NCBI GenBank assembly: GCA_934663625.1
Contig: CAKUKP010000033.1
Coordinates: 1-30,506 of the forward strand
Reading direction: 5' to 3'
Origin: an uncultured Clostridia bacterium
Lineage (GTDB): Bacteria > Bacillota > Clostridia > Christensenellales > Aristaeellaceae
Length of the DNA stretch: 30,506 bases
The stretch's first letter is position 1. Each line of letters opens with the position of its first letter. Below the pieces are notes generated by a model. It searched no databases, had not been told where the DNA came from, and saw nothing but the letters and a program-made list of their open reading frames with translations. Position numbers and translations under genes: made by a program. Positions 14,187 through 21,662 of the stretch are shown in pieces.

Positions 14187-14864
14187 TTATCCCCTGCGGC
14201 AATTGTGTACCGTATCGACATAGTGCTTCAGCGGCTCCAGCTTTTCAGGCTTGGCTTCGTTCAGATAATCCGCGCCGAAGAATACCCAATCGGCGCCCTG
14301 CTTCATCGCTTCGATGGCTTCTTCCAGCGTATCGGCGGCGCAGCTGACGGGGATCTTTACGGCGTTCTTTACGGCGCGAACGCCATCAGACTGGCGGCGG
14401 CGCTTGTTGTACTGGGATTCATCGAAGCCGAAGTGGATGCAAATGCCGTCCACGCCCATGGCTTCGCATTCCTGCGCGCGCTGGGGCAATTCTTCAACGG
14501 GAACCCCAAACAGATCGGCCAGCACCTTGATGCCGCAATCGCGGCGGGCGCGCAGCGCTTCCAGCGTGCCGCAATCATTGTTTACAACCGTAACCGTTGC
14601 ATATTCTGCGCCCGCTTCCTTCGCATGCACAAAATAGGAATAGCAGCCGTCCTGCGCCTTGAAATCGGCGACGACCGGACGATCGCCTGCGACCTTCTTC
14701 AATTCGGTGATGGCCTTATAGCCTTCGCCGTACAGCAGCGGCGTACCCGCTTCGATCCAATCACAGCCTGCTTCTACCGCCATTTTCGAAATGGCAACGG
14801 CAGATTCCATGTCCGCAACATCAATGGCAGCCTGTACCCACGGTCTTTGTTCGTTCATATTCAT
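14187..14864 (-). CDS. HUMPS-family enzyme (3-hexulose-6-phosphate synthase / 3-keto-gulonate-6-P decarboxylase-like)
   Basis: The protein has 225 residues and a single (beta/alpha)8 barrel of the orotidine-5'-phosphate decarboxylase suprafamily. ADFKAQDG contains the D-x-K-x-x-D signature (Asp67, Lys69, Asp72) that binds magnesium and the enediolate. An early Asp15 in AIDVAD and Glu38 in IEAGTP fit the family, and IHFGFDESQ matches the HxGxDxQ region of hexulose-phosphate synthases. Relatives either add formaldehyde to ribulose 5-phosphate or decarboxylate 3-keto-L-gulonate 6-phosphate. No hexulose-phosphate isomerase is in the window, so I leave the reaction open. Two in-frame ATGs (14864 and 14858) fit the ribosome site AAAGGAG. 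The divergent sugar ABC operon shares its operator region. Confidence 0.8.
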   Translation of the reverse strand: MNMNEQRPWVQAAIDVADMESAVAISKMAVEAGCDWIEAGTPLLYGEGYKAITELKKVAGDRPVVADFKAQDGCYSYFVHAKEAGAEYATVTVVNNDCGTLEALRARRDCGIKVLADLFGVPVEELPQRAQECEAMGVDGICIHFGFDESQYNKRRRQSDGVRAVKNAVKIPVSCAADTLEEAIEAMKQGADWVFFGADYLNEAKPEKLEPLKHYVDTVHNCRRG

Positions 14865-14939
14865 CGATCTCCTTTGCTGATATGTTTTTATGCCTCCGGT
14901 TTATGTTTCCCGATTTGCCCGAATCGGGGGAACAACCCC

Positions 14940-14968
14940 ATTATAGAATGGATGAAGTGTATTGTCAA
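14940..14968 (-). promoter_or_regulatory. Promoter of the HUMPS gene
   Basis: On the minus strand TTGACA (14968-14963), 17 nt and TATAAT (14945-14940) give a consensus promoter. Its -35 box lies inside the left palindrome at 14959-14975. Confidence 0.88.
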
Positions 14969-15007
14969 TACTTTTAAAAAATAATTATACAAAAGTATTG
15001 ACAATAC
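14959..15007. promoter_or_regulatory. Twin operators overlapping divergent -35 boxes
   Basis: GTATTGTCAATACTTTT (14959-14975) is repeated in inverted orientation as AAAAGTATTGACAATAC (14991-15007), a perfect 17-bp inverted repeat. Each arm is itself a palindrome around GTATTG-N-CAATAC. Each palindrome covers the -35 box of one of two divergent promoters. A dimeric repressor binding both would shut off the HUMPS gene and the ABC operon together. The ROK protein encoded at 18842 is the best candidate. Confidence 0.8.
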
Positions 15008-15026
15008 TTGTCTCGTATGCTATTAT
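14998..15026 (+). promoter_or_regulatory. Promoter of the sugar ABC operon
   Basis: TTGACA (14998-15003), 17 nt and TATTAT (15021-15026) form the promoter. The leader of about 145 nt to the ATPase gene has one small hairpin (TTCAGC/GCTGAA near 15087-15104) and no riboswitch I recognise. Confidence 0.85.
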
Positions 15027-15177
15027 GCGTATAAAGAAAAACAGAAGCGTTATCTTACGGAAAGACGAATGAAGAAAAATGAAATTCAGCCGCCGCGCTG
15101 AAAAACATAGGCAACATGGCGAAACATGGTTCTGATAACAGTTTTCAGATGAAAGGTTGTTGAAGGAGGGAATGCGC

Positions 15178-16677
15178 ATGGGTGAGATTCAAAGTGTAAT
15201 CTCTATGACGAATATTCACAAATCCTTTTCGGGCATCGAAGTTTTGCACGGCGTGGATTTTGACGTTCGCCCCGGCGAGGTGCACGCGCTGATGGGCGAA
15301 AACGGCGCGGGCAAATCAACCCTGATGAAAATCCTGATGGGCGAAATGAAAATGGACGCGGGTTCGATTCAGGCAAACGGCGAAAATGTGCAGATCGAAA
15401 AGCCCACGGACGCGCACCGTTACGGTCTGCGCATGATTCATCAGGAATTGTGCCTGATTCCGGATATGACGATCGCGGAAAATATTTTTGCGGGTCGGGA
15501 GCTTTCCAGACATGGTCTGGTGAAAAAACAAGAACAGAACGCGCGCACGGCGGAAATTTTAAAGGGATTGGATCTGAAACTGAACCCCAAAACGTGCGTT
15601 CGCGATCTGCGCACGGCGCAGATGCAGATGGTGGAAATTACGAAGGCCGTATCCTTCGGTGCAAATGTGATCGTTATGGATGAACCTACATCCTCCATCA
15701 GCACGAAGGATACGCAGCATCTTTTTCAGATTATCCGCAAATTGAAGGAACAGGGCATCGCCTTTATTTACATCACGCACCGCATGGAGGAAGTATTCCA
15801 GATCGCGGATCGAATGACCATTTTGCGCGACGGCAGCAGAGTGGCGTGCGAGCCAATGCGGTTTTTTGACCATGATAAGATCATTCAAATGATGGTCGGT
15901 CGCGAACTGAAGGATTATTTTCCGGAAAGAAATTGCAAAATCGGCAGCGATCCCGTGCTTTCGGTGCGCAATCTGAGCAGGACGCATGAATTTCGGGATA
16001 TCAGCTTTGATCTGTATCCCGGCGAGATATTGGGGCTTGCGGGCCTGGTAGGCGCAGGGCGCACGGAGCTGGCTTCGGTGATTTTTGGCGTACATAAGCC
16101 GGATTCCGGCAGCATCAGGGTGCGCGGAAGGACGCAGCGCTTTTCCAGCCCGAAAAAGGCGGTTGCGCAGGGCGTGGCGCTGGTTCCGGAGGATCGCAAG
16201 ATGATGGGTCTGAACCTGATCGGCAGCGTGCGGGATAATATTCTAACACTGGTGGAAAAAAAGAACAGCGCGCACGGCTTTATCCGCCGCAGCCGCCGCA
16301 ATGAACAGGCGGCGTCGATGGTACAAAAGCTTTCGATCAAAATTCATTCGCTATCGCAGCTGACGGGCAAACTTTCCGGCGGCAATCAGCAGAAGGTTGT
16401 GCTGGCGAAATGGCTGCTTCGGGAACCGGAAATCATGATATTGGATGAACCTACGCGCGGCATCGATGTGGGTTCCCGCGCGGATATTTATAAACTGATC
16501 AACGAAATGGCGAATCAGGGAAAGGCCATCCTGCTGATTTCCTCCGATATGCCGGAAATCATCGGTATGTGCGATCGCATCGCCGTACTGGCGGAGGGTC
16601 GGATGACGGGAATTCTGGAGCGCAAAGAAGTTACGCAGGAGCGCATTATGGAACTGGCTTCGCAAATTACGGTGTGA
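15178..16677 (+). CDS. Sugar ABC transporter ATP-binding protein (RbsA/MglA type)
   Basis: The protein has 499 residues and two fused ABC domains. The first has a canonical Walker A GENGAGKST (40-48) and Walker B VIVMDEPTSS. The second has the family's usual degenerate loop GLVGAGRTEL and a full signature LSGGNQQKVVLAKWL before MILDEPTRGIDVG. That architecture is specific to ribose/galactose-type (CUT2) importers. I take the ATG at 15178, 8 nt after GGAGG; the ATG at 15172 is only 2 nt away. It is the first gene of a three-gene operon with permease and binding protein, opposite the HUMPS gene. Confidence 0.94.
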   Translation: MGEIQSVISMTNIHKSFSGIEVLHGVDFDVRPGEVHALMGENGAGKSTLMKILMGEMKMDAGSIQANGENVQIEKPTDAHRYGLRMIHQELCLIPDMTIAENIFAGRELSRHGLVKKQEQNARTAEILKGLDLKLNPKTCVRDLRTAQMQMVEITKAVSFGANVIVMDEPTSSISTKDTQHLFQIIRKLKEQGIAFIYITHRMEEVFQIADRMTILRDGSRVACEPMRFFDHDKIIQMMVGRELKDYFPERNCKIGSDPVLSVRNLSRTHEFRDISFDLYPGEILGLAGLVGAGRTELASVIFGVHKPDSGSIRVRGRTQRFSSPKKAVAQGVALVPEDRKMMGLNLIGSVRDNILTLVEKKNSAHGFIRRSRRNEQAASMVQKLSIKIHSLSQLTGKLSGGNQQKVVLAKWLLREPEIMILDEPTRGIDVGSRADIYKLINEMANQGKAILLISSDMPEIIGMCDRIAVLAEGRMTGILERKEVTQERIMELASQITV

Positions 16678-16706
16678 CACATATCAGAAGAAAAGAGGAA
16701 ATGGAT

Positions 16707-17666
16707 ATGAAAAGCGCATTGGGAACGAAACCCGTTGTAAAATGGTTGAAGAAAACGGCGGTATTCTGGGCGTTGATCGCGCTGGTGATCATCATGACGA
16801 TTCTTTCGCCGGTGTTCCTTTCGCCCCGAAATCTGGCGAACGTGGTAAAGCAGATCGCCATCAACGGCGTGCTCGCCATCGGCATGACGGTGGTGCTTCT
16901 GACCGGCGGTATCGATCTATCGGTCGGTTCGGTCGTGGCGATTTCCAGCATTGTGGCGGCGTACTTCGGCAAGGCGGATTCCACCACGCCGCTGGCGGTT
17001 ACGATGCTTCTATCGATACTGACCGGCGTGGCGGTGGGCGTTGTGAACGGCTTATTCATCGCGTATCTGAAAATCGTACCCTTTATTGTTACGCTGGCGA
17101 CGATGACCATCGTGCGCGGGCTTGCGCTGCTGGTGACCAACGGCGTGCCGATTTTCGGGCTTTCCAGCCAGATGATTTCGCTGGCAAACGGATCTTTTCT
17201 GGGTCTGCCGAATCTGATTTTCTTCCTGCTGGGGCTTTTCCTGCTGGTATTGCTTCTGCTGAACGGCACGGTATTCGGCAAGCGGATTTACGCGGTGGGC
17301 GGCAATTTGCAATCGGCCGTTTATTCGGGCATCAATGCAAGGCTGATTCAGCTTTCCGCCTATGCAATCAGCGGCTTTTGCGCCGGTCTGGCGGGTTTGC
17401 TGATCGCATCCCGCATCACTTCCGGCAACCCCACCACGGGCACGGGCTATGAAACCGATGCGATTGCGGCGGCGGTGATCGGCGGCGTGAGCATGTCGGG
17501 CGGCAAGGGGTTCCTGCTGGGAACGATCGTCGGCGCGCTGATCATCGGCGTAATTCAAAACGGACTGGATATACTGGGCATTTCCAGTTACTATCAGGAT
17601 ATTGTGCAGGGGGTGATTATTCTCATAGCGGTTCTGTTGGATACCCGAAGCAACTCAAAGGACTAA
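16707..17666 (+). CDS. Sugar ABC transporter permease (RbsC type)
   Basis: The protein has 319 residues with about eight to ten hydrophobic helices. LLTGGIDLSVGSVVAIS near residues 65-85 and the cytoplasmic loop NGTVFGKRIYAVGGN, which contacts the ATPase, are hallmarks of CUT2 permeases. A later GYETDAIAAAVIGGVSMSGG block is also typical. The permease probably acts as a homodimer with the fused ATPase. GAGG lies 8 nt before the ATG at 16707, so I prefer that start to the ATG at 16701. It follows the ATPase by 29 nt. Confidence 0.93.
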   Translation: MKSALGTKPVVKWLKKTAVFWALIALVIIMTILSPVFLSPRNLANVVKQIAINGVLAIGMTVVLLTGGIDLSVGSVVAISSIVAAYFGKADSTTPLAVTMLLSILTGVAVGVVNGLFIAYLKIVPFIVTLATMTIVRGLALLVTNGVPIFGLSSQMISLANGSFLGLPNLIFFLLGLFLLVLLLLNGTVFGKRIYAVGGNLQSAVYSGINARLIQLSAYAISGFCAGLAGLLIASRITSGNPTTGTGYETDAIAAAVIGGVSMSGGKGFLLGTIVGALIIGVIQNGLDILGISSYYQDIVQGVIILIAVLLDTRSNSKD

Positions 17667-17705
17667 TCAACCAATCATTCGAAAAAACGAAAAGGAGTAT
17701 GTATC

Positions 17706-18644
17706 ATGAAGAAGATTGCAAAACTGATGGGTGTGGTTCTGGCGCTGGCGCTTGTTCTTTCCGTATTCGCGGCGGCGAATGCCGAGGAAGAAAAGCTCAA
17801 TTTTTACTATTTTGCTTCCCACGTGGAAAATGAATTCAACGTTTCTCTGGTAGCCGCCATTGAAAAGGCCGCCGAAGAAAAGGGCGTGAATCTTACGGTT
17901 GTAACCGCCAACAACGATCCCGCCAAGCAGGTAAGCCAGATCGATAACGCGCTGGCGACCGGCAAGATTGATGGCGCGCTGCTGCAGGCGGTTTCCGCCG
18001 ACGGCGTAACCGCGGGCGTTCTGGCGCTTCAGGAAGCGGGCGTTCCCACCATCACCATGCACGAAGCGATTACCAGCCAGGATATGGTAACTTCCTACGT
18101 CGGCCCCGACCTTGCAAACATCGGCCTGCTGGTGATGGAGCATGTCTGCAATGAACTGGGCGGCAAGGGCGATATCGCGATTCTGGTCGGCGTGCTGGGC
18201 AATTCCGTACAGGTAACCATTTCCGAATCCTATCAGAAGATTCTGGCGAACTATCCGGATATCAATGTGGTATTTGAAGATTCCGCCAACTGGGTAACCG
18301 AAGATGCGCTGGCGAAGGTTGAAAACTGGCTCTCCACCGGCAAGCATATCGATACGATCGTAAGCATGAATGATGGCATGGCGATCGGCGCGATGCAGGC
18401 GGTCAATTCCGCAGGCATGACCGGCGAAATCAAAATCTATGGTTCCGACGCCGTGGATCAGGCGGTTGCGGCGGTGAAGAACGGCGAAATGACCGGTACC
18501 GTGTACTTCGATGTGCAGGATGAAGGCGCCGCCGGCATCGATACGCTCTACAAGGTTTGCATGGGCGAAACCGTTGAAAAGCAGGTGCTGATGCCGCCGA
18601 CGCTGGTAACTGCTGAAAACGTGAACGAACTTTTCCCGGACTAA
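17706..18644 (+). CDS. Sugar ABC transporter substrate-binding protein (periplasmic-binding type 1)
   Basis: The protein has 312 residues. The signal peptide has MKKIAKLMG, a hydrophobic core and a type I-looking cleavage site (AAANA before EEE). The mature part is a two-lobed RbsB-like fold, with ASHVENEFNVSL at the start, KQVSQIDNALATGKIDGALLQ, a hinge near IAILVG, and NDGMAIGAMQAV followed by KIYGSDAVDQA. Ligands are probably pentoses, hexoses or similar polyols. The signal sequence lacks the lipobox Cys expected for a Gram-positive binding protein. AAAGGAG is 8 nt before the ATG. It ends the operon at a strong terminator. Confidence 0.93.
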   Translation: MKKIAKLMGVVLALALVLSVFAAANAEEEKLNFYYFASHVENEFNVSLVAAIEKAAEEKGVNLTVVTANNDPAKQVSQIDNALATGKIDGALLQAVSADGVTAGVLALQEAGVPTITMHEAITSQDMVTSYVGPDLANIGLLVMEHVCNELGGKGDIAILVGVLGNSVQVTISESYQKILANYPDINVVFEDSANWVTEDALAKVENWLSTGKHIDTIVSMNDGMAIGAMQAVNSAGMTGEIKIYGSDAVDQAVAAVKNGEMTGTVYFDVQDEGAAGIDTLYKVCMGETVEKQVLMPPTLVTAENVNELFPD

Positions 18645-18677
18645 CGGCGAAATAATGCAGTCTGAGCGGGAGATTGC

Positions 18678-18701
18678 AGCGGGAGATTTTCATCTCCCGC
18701 T
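18678..18701 (+). terminator. Terminator of the sugar ABC operon
   Basis: AGCGGGAGAT-TTTC-ATCTCCCGCT is a 10-bp perfect hairpin followed by TTCTGC. The left arm is duplicated directly upstream (AGCGGGAGATT at 18665-18675), so an alternative pairing is possible. Confidence 0.8.
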
Positions 18702-18841
18702 TTCTGCATACCTGCGGCGTTTCCTACGCAACTGTAAAAGCTAATGGATATATAATCATCCGATAACGATAAATATGTGTGCGACAATCGGAAAGGTTGT
18801 ATAATCAATATAACATGATTGAAAAATGGAGATATGTATCA

Positions 18842-19975
18842 ATGCGGAATGAGGAATATGGCACGAATAATGCTGCGGTGCGGGTGGAAAATCTTCGCAG
18901 GGTCACCAAACTGTTATATCGTCATGGCGCGCTGACGCGCCAGAATATAGCCGAAACCCTGAAGATCAGTCTGCCGACCGTCAATAACCTCATTCATATT
19001 CTTTCTGATGAGGGGCTGATTTATTTTCAGAATTCCGGAATGCCCTCTACGGGCGGACGCATACCGACACTGGTAAGCTTTCGCTATGATAAGGCGCTGT
19101 CCGTGGGCATTGCCATTTTGGATACGGAATATCGCATCGTTATGATCGATCTTCAGGGCAATGTGGTGGCGCTGGAGAGCTTTGATCTCGATTTCGATGT
19201 AAAAGAGGAATACTGGAACGAAATCAACGATCGCCTGTGCGAAATGCTGAATGAACATCAGATTCCGCGCGAACGGATTCTGGGCGTGGGCATCGCGGTT
19301 CCCGGGCCGGTGTTCCGGCACACGGGCAGCTTTGATTCATGGCTTCTGAATTTGAAGGAATTTTCATTTCAGAAGCTGGAAAGCATTTTCGGCTTTCCGA
19401 TCTTCGTTGAAAACGATGCGAACGCGGCGGGCTTTGCGGAAATCTGGATGCGCCCCGATTTGCAGGATGCGGTGCTGCTGTTCGTTTCCCGAGATTTGGG
19501 CGGTTCGATCATTCGGGATCGCAAGATTGTGCACGGGGACAACAGCCTGACGGGCGAATTCGGCCATATGATTATCGTTCCCAACGGAAGGCGCTGCCTT
19601 TGCGGGCGCAAGGGCTGCCTGGATCGATATTGTTCACTGGCGATCATTCAGGAGCATTGCCCGAAGGGCGTGGCGGCGTTTTTTGAAGAAAAGGATACCG
19701 ATCCGGAATTGAACGCCTATTGGAAGCAGTATGTGAAATATCTTTGCATTGCGCTGACCAACATTACGAACGCCATGGATAAGCCGCTCATCATCGGCGG
19801 AGAGCTTTCCGAATATCTGGCGCCCTGCTTTGATGAAATTAAGGAATGCTTTGGGCGAATGGATTCATTCCGTCGGGATGTTTCTTCCATGTGCAAACTG
19901 AGCAAGTTTGGGCGAAACAGCGCGGCGATCGGCGTGGCGCTGTTTCCGGTCAACGAATATTTGCATATTGAGTAA
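18842..19975 (+). CDS. ROK family transcriptional regulator (NagC/XylR type)
   Basis: The protein has 377 residues. An N-terminal winged helix-turn-helix (about residues 15-75, with TRQNIAETLKISLPTVNNLI) is followed by a ROK sugar-kinase-like domain. This contains GVGIAVPGPV, ENDANAAGFAE, GEFGHM and the zinc-type cluster RRCLCGRKGCLDRYC. The first ATP loop of ROK kinases is absent (GIAILDTEYR), so it should sense a sugar rather than phosphorylate it. Start choice: the ATG at 18842 has GGAG ten nt upstream, and a TATAAT at 18800-18805 with no clear -35 lies just before. It sits directly after the ABC operon and is the natural candidate to bind the twin operators at 14959-15007. Confidence 0.9.
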   Translation: MRNEEYGTNNAAVRVENLRRVTKLLYRHGALTRQNIAETLKISLPTVNNLIHILSDEGLIYFQNSGMPSTGGRIPTLVSFRYDKALSVGIAILDTEYRIVMIDLQGNVVALESFDLDFDVKEEYWNEINDRLCEMLNEHQIPRERILGVGIAVPGPVFRHTGSFDSWLLNLKEFSFQKLESIFGFPIFVENDANAAGFAEIWMRPDLQDAVLLFVSRDLGGSIIRDRKIVHGDNSLTGEFGHMIIVPNGRRCLCGRKGCLDRYCSLAIIQEHCPKGVAAFFEEKDTDPELNAYWKQYVKYLCIALTNITNAMDKPLIIGGELSEYLAPCFDEIKECFGRMDSFRRDVSSMCKLSKFGRNSAAIGVALFPVNEYLHIE

Positions 19976-19993
19976 GGCATAACGTAAAAATAC

Positions 19994-20015
19994 AGGCCAG
20001 CCGGTGCGCTGGTCT
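19994..20015 (+). terminator. Terminator of the ROK gene
   Basis: AGGCCAGC pairs with GCTGGTCT (one G-U) around CGGTGC, followed by ATATTTTTTG. It overlaps the last bases of the convergent repair gene. Confidence 0.75.
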
Positions 20016-20340
20016 ATATTTTTTGCGTTTCTGCGTTCGAATCCTCGCCATCCCAGCGGCACGCATTCATATCTACGCGGCCGTCGGGCAGGAAGGGAAC
20101 GCCTTCGTTTTCCAGCAGGGCGCGGCGTATTTCGCTGTAACCGCCGCCTGCGATCGCGCCGTTCGATCGCACCACGCGCTGCCACGGCAATCCGTCCGGA
20201 CAGCGGCGCATCGCCCAGCCCACCTGCCGCGCGCCCCGCGGCTGTCCCAGCATCAGCGCGATCTGGCCGTAGCTCGCCACCCTGCCCTCCGGAATTCGCG
20301 CCACGATTTCATATACGCGCGAAAACAGCGTTTCCTGCAT
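20014..20340 (-). CDS. Alkyltransferase-like protein (ATL, MGMT-related)
   Basis: The protein has 108 residues and is related to the C-terminal DNA-binding domain of O6-alkylguanine-DNA alkyltransferase. VYEIVARIPEGRVASYGQIA and GARQVGWAMR form the helix-turn-helix and recognition region. The active-site PCHR motif of true alkyltransferases reads PWQR (52-55), with Trp53 in place of Cys. This defines ATL proteins, which bind alkylated guanine without repairing it and hand the lesion to nucleotide excision repair. The ATG at 20340 has AGGAGG nine nt upstream. Its promoter (20374-20402) shares a palindrome with the divergent XRE gene. Confidence 0.92.
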   Translation of the reverse strand: MQETLFSRVYEIVARIPEGRVASYGQIALMLGQPRGARQVGWAMRRCPDGLPWQRVVRSNGAIAGGGYSEIRRALLENEGVPFLPDGRVDMNACRWDGEDSNAETQKI

Positions 20341-20373
20341 TTTTGAAGTCCTCCTGAAATGAATCCCGCCTGT

Positions 20374-20402
20374 ATTGTATCGCGCGGCGCGGAAAATTGC
20401 AA
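20374..20402 (-). promoter_or_regulatory. Promoter of the ATL gene
   Basis: On the minus strand TTGCAA (20402-20397), 17 nt and TACAAT (20379-20374). The -35 hexamer is the left end of the palindrome TTGCAAGC-CGC-GCTTGCAA (20397-20415). Confidence 0.75.
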
Positions 20403-20540
20403 GCCGCGCTTGCAAAGGGTTTCGGGATGCGGTACAATTTGCAAGGAACACTAAAGCGCTGTTTCAGCGCGAAATTCCCCTCAAACCGCCCTTTGCAACG
20501 GGCGATTGACAAATTGAAAGCCGCGCTTGGTGGTTTGCAA
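20397..20540. repeat. Cluster of five TTGCAA sites with a 12-bp direct repeat
   Basis: TTGCAA occurs at 20397, 20410, 20439, 20493 and 20535. The first two form a 19-bp palindrome. AAGCCGCGCTTG is present twice, at 20401-20412 and 20518-20529. Such density of a self-complementary hexamer in the leader of a regulator gene suggests operator sites. Confidence 0.55.
20410..20438 (+). promoter_or_regulatory. Promoter toward the XRE-membrane regulator
   Basis: TTGCAA (20410-20415), 17 nt and TACAAT (20433-20438). The leader of about 160 nt to the gene includes a GCGCTG-TTT-CAGCGC hairpin (20457-20471). No known riboswitch is recognised. Confidence 0.6.
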
Positions 20541-20603
20541 CCGGAAAAAACGGTAGAATCAGGTCATTCCAACGACGTGAGTCGAACACGGGAGGTTGAC
20601 GAA

Positions 20604-21596
20604 ATGATATTGGCGGATAAGATTATCGAGGAGCGGAAAAAGAACGGCTGGTCGCAGGAGGAGCTGGCGGAAAAGCTGGGCGTATCGCGGCAGGCAGTTT
20701 CGAAGTGGGAAAGCGCGGGATCGATTCCCGATTTGCAGCGCGTGATTCTGCTGGCGGAACTGTTCGGGGTCAGCACGGATTATCTTTTGAAGGATGAACT
20801 GGTGCGGGAACAGCCGGAGGTCATTTCCGAACCGGCGAGCGGATCGCTGCGGCGGGTTTCCATGGAGGAGGCCAGCGCCTATCTGGAAATGAAGAAAAAG
20901 CACGCGCCGATGATCGCGCTGGGCGTATTGCTGTGCATCCTGTCGCCCGCGCTGCTGATTCTGCTGAGCGGCTTTGCGGAGAGCCATATGCTGAACATCA
21001 CGGAAACGCTGGCGGCGGCGGTGGGGCTTACCTGCCTGTTCGGTATGATCGCCGTGGCGGTTTTTCTGTTCATTACCTGCGGTCTGCGGGCGGATAAATC
21101 CGAAGCGCTGGAAAAGGAAGCCTTCGAAACCGAATACGGCGTATCCGGCATGGCGCGGGAGCGCAAAAATGATTATGCGGCCGTTTTCAGCCGCGGACTG
21201 GCGATCGGCGTGGTGCTGTGCATCGTGGCGGCGGTGCCGCTGGTGGTCGCCGGAGCGATGGAAGCGCCGGATTACATTCTTACCTCGCTGACCTCGCTGC
21301 TGCTGGCGATCGTGGCGCTGGGCGTGTATCTGATCGTGCGCGTCGCGATGATCCATGGAAGCTATGATACCCTGCTGCAGGAGGGCGAATACTCCCGCGA
21401 GGAAAAGAACGCGAAAAAGAAGCTGGAGCCGCTCGCGGGCGCTTACTGGTGCTGCGCCACTGCCGTATACCTCGGCTGGAGCTTCTGGACGCGGGATTGG
21501 AAAATTACCTGGCTGGTGTGGCCGGTCGCAGGCGTTCTGTACGCCGCCGTTTCGGGCATCGCGCGCATGCACATCGATTCAAAATCGAAGCGGTAA
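20604..21596 (+). CDS. XRE-family helix-turn-helix membrane protein
   Basis: The protein has 330 residues. The N-terminal XRE helix-turn-helix (about 4-58) includes WSQEELAEKLGVSRQAVSKWE and IPDLQRVILLAELFGVSTDYLL. A linker and then about six membrane helices follow, between residues 94 and 325. Such fusions are common in Clostridia and are thought to couple a membrane signal to transcription, but the ligand is unknown. GGGAGG lies 8 nt before the ATG at 20604; the longer open frame upstream has no ribosome site and crosses the promoter. The TTGCAA cluster in its leader may be its own binding sites. Confidence 0.87.
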   Translation: MILADKIIEERKKNGWSQEELAEKLGVSRQAVSKWESAGSIPDLQRVILLAELFGVSTDYLLKDELVREQPEVISEPASGSLRRVSMEEASAYLEMKKKHAPMIALGVLLCILSPALLILLSGFAESHMLNITETLAAAVGLTCLFGMIAVAVFLFITCGLRADKSEALEKEAFETEYGVSGMARERKNDYAAVFSRGLAIGVVLCIVAAVPLVVAGAMEAPDYILTSLTSLLLAIVALGVYLIVRVAMIHGSYDTLLQEGEYSREEKNAKKKLEPLAGAYWCCATAVYLGWSFWTRDWKITWLVWPVAGVLYAAVSGIARMHIDSKSKR

Positions 21597-21662
21597 ATTT
21601 GAACATTCTAAGCGGATTCCGCGTCTTTATAGTATAATACGATGAAGGCGAGGGAAATCGAT

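Noticed and set aside
15027..15177. A riboswitch in the ABC operon leader
   Set aside because: Only one short hairpin is present and no known aptamer core is visible.
15178..16677. Degenerate second Walker A of the sugar ATPase as an anomaly
   Set aside because: The GLxGAGRTEL form is normal for the second half of RbsA/MglA proteins.
20014..20340. Loss of the active-site Cys as gene decay of an alkyltransferase
   Set aside because: PWQR is the defining motif of the functional ATL family; the rest of the domain is intact.
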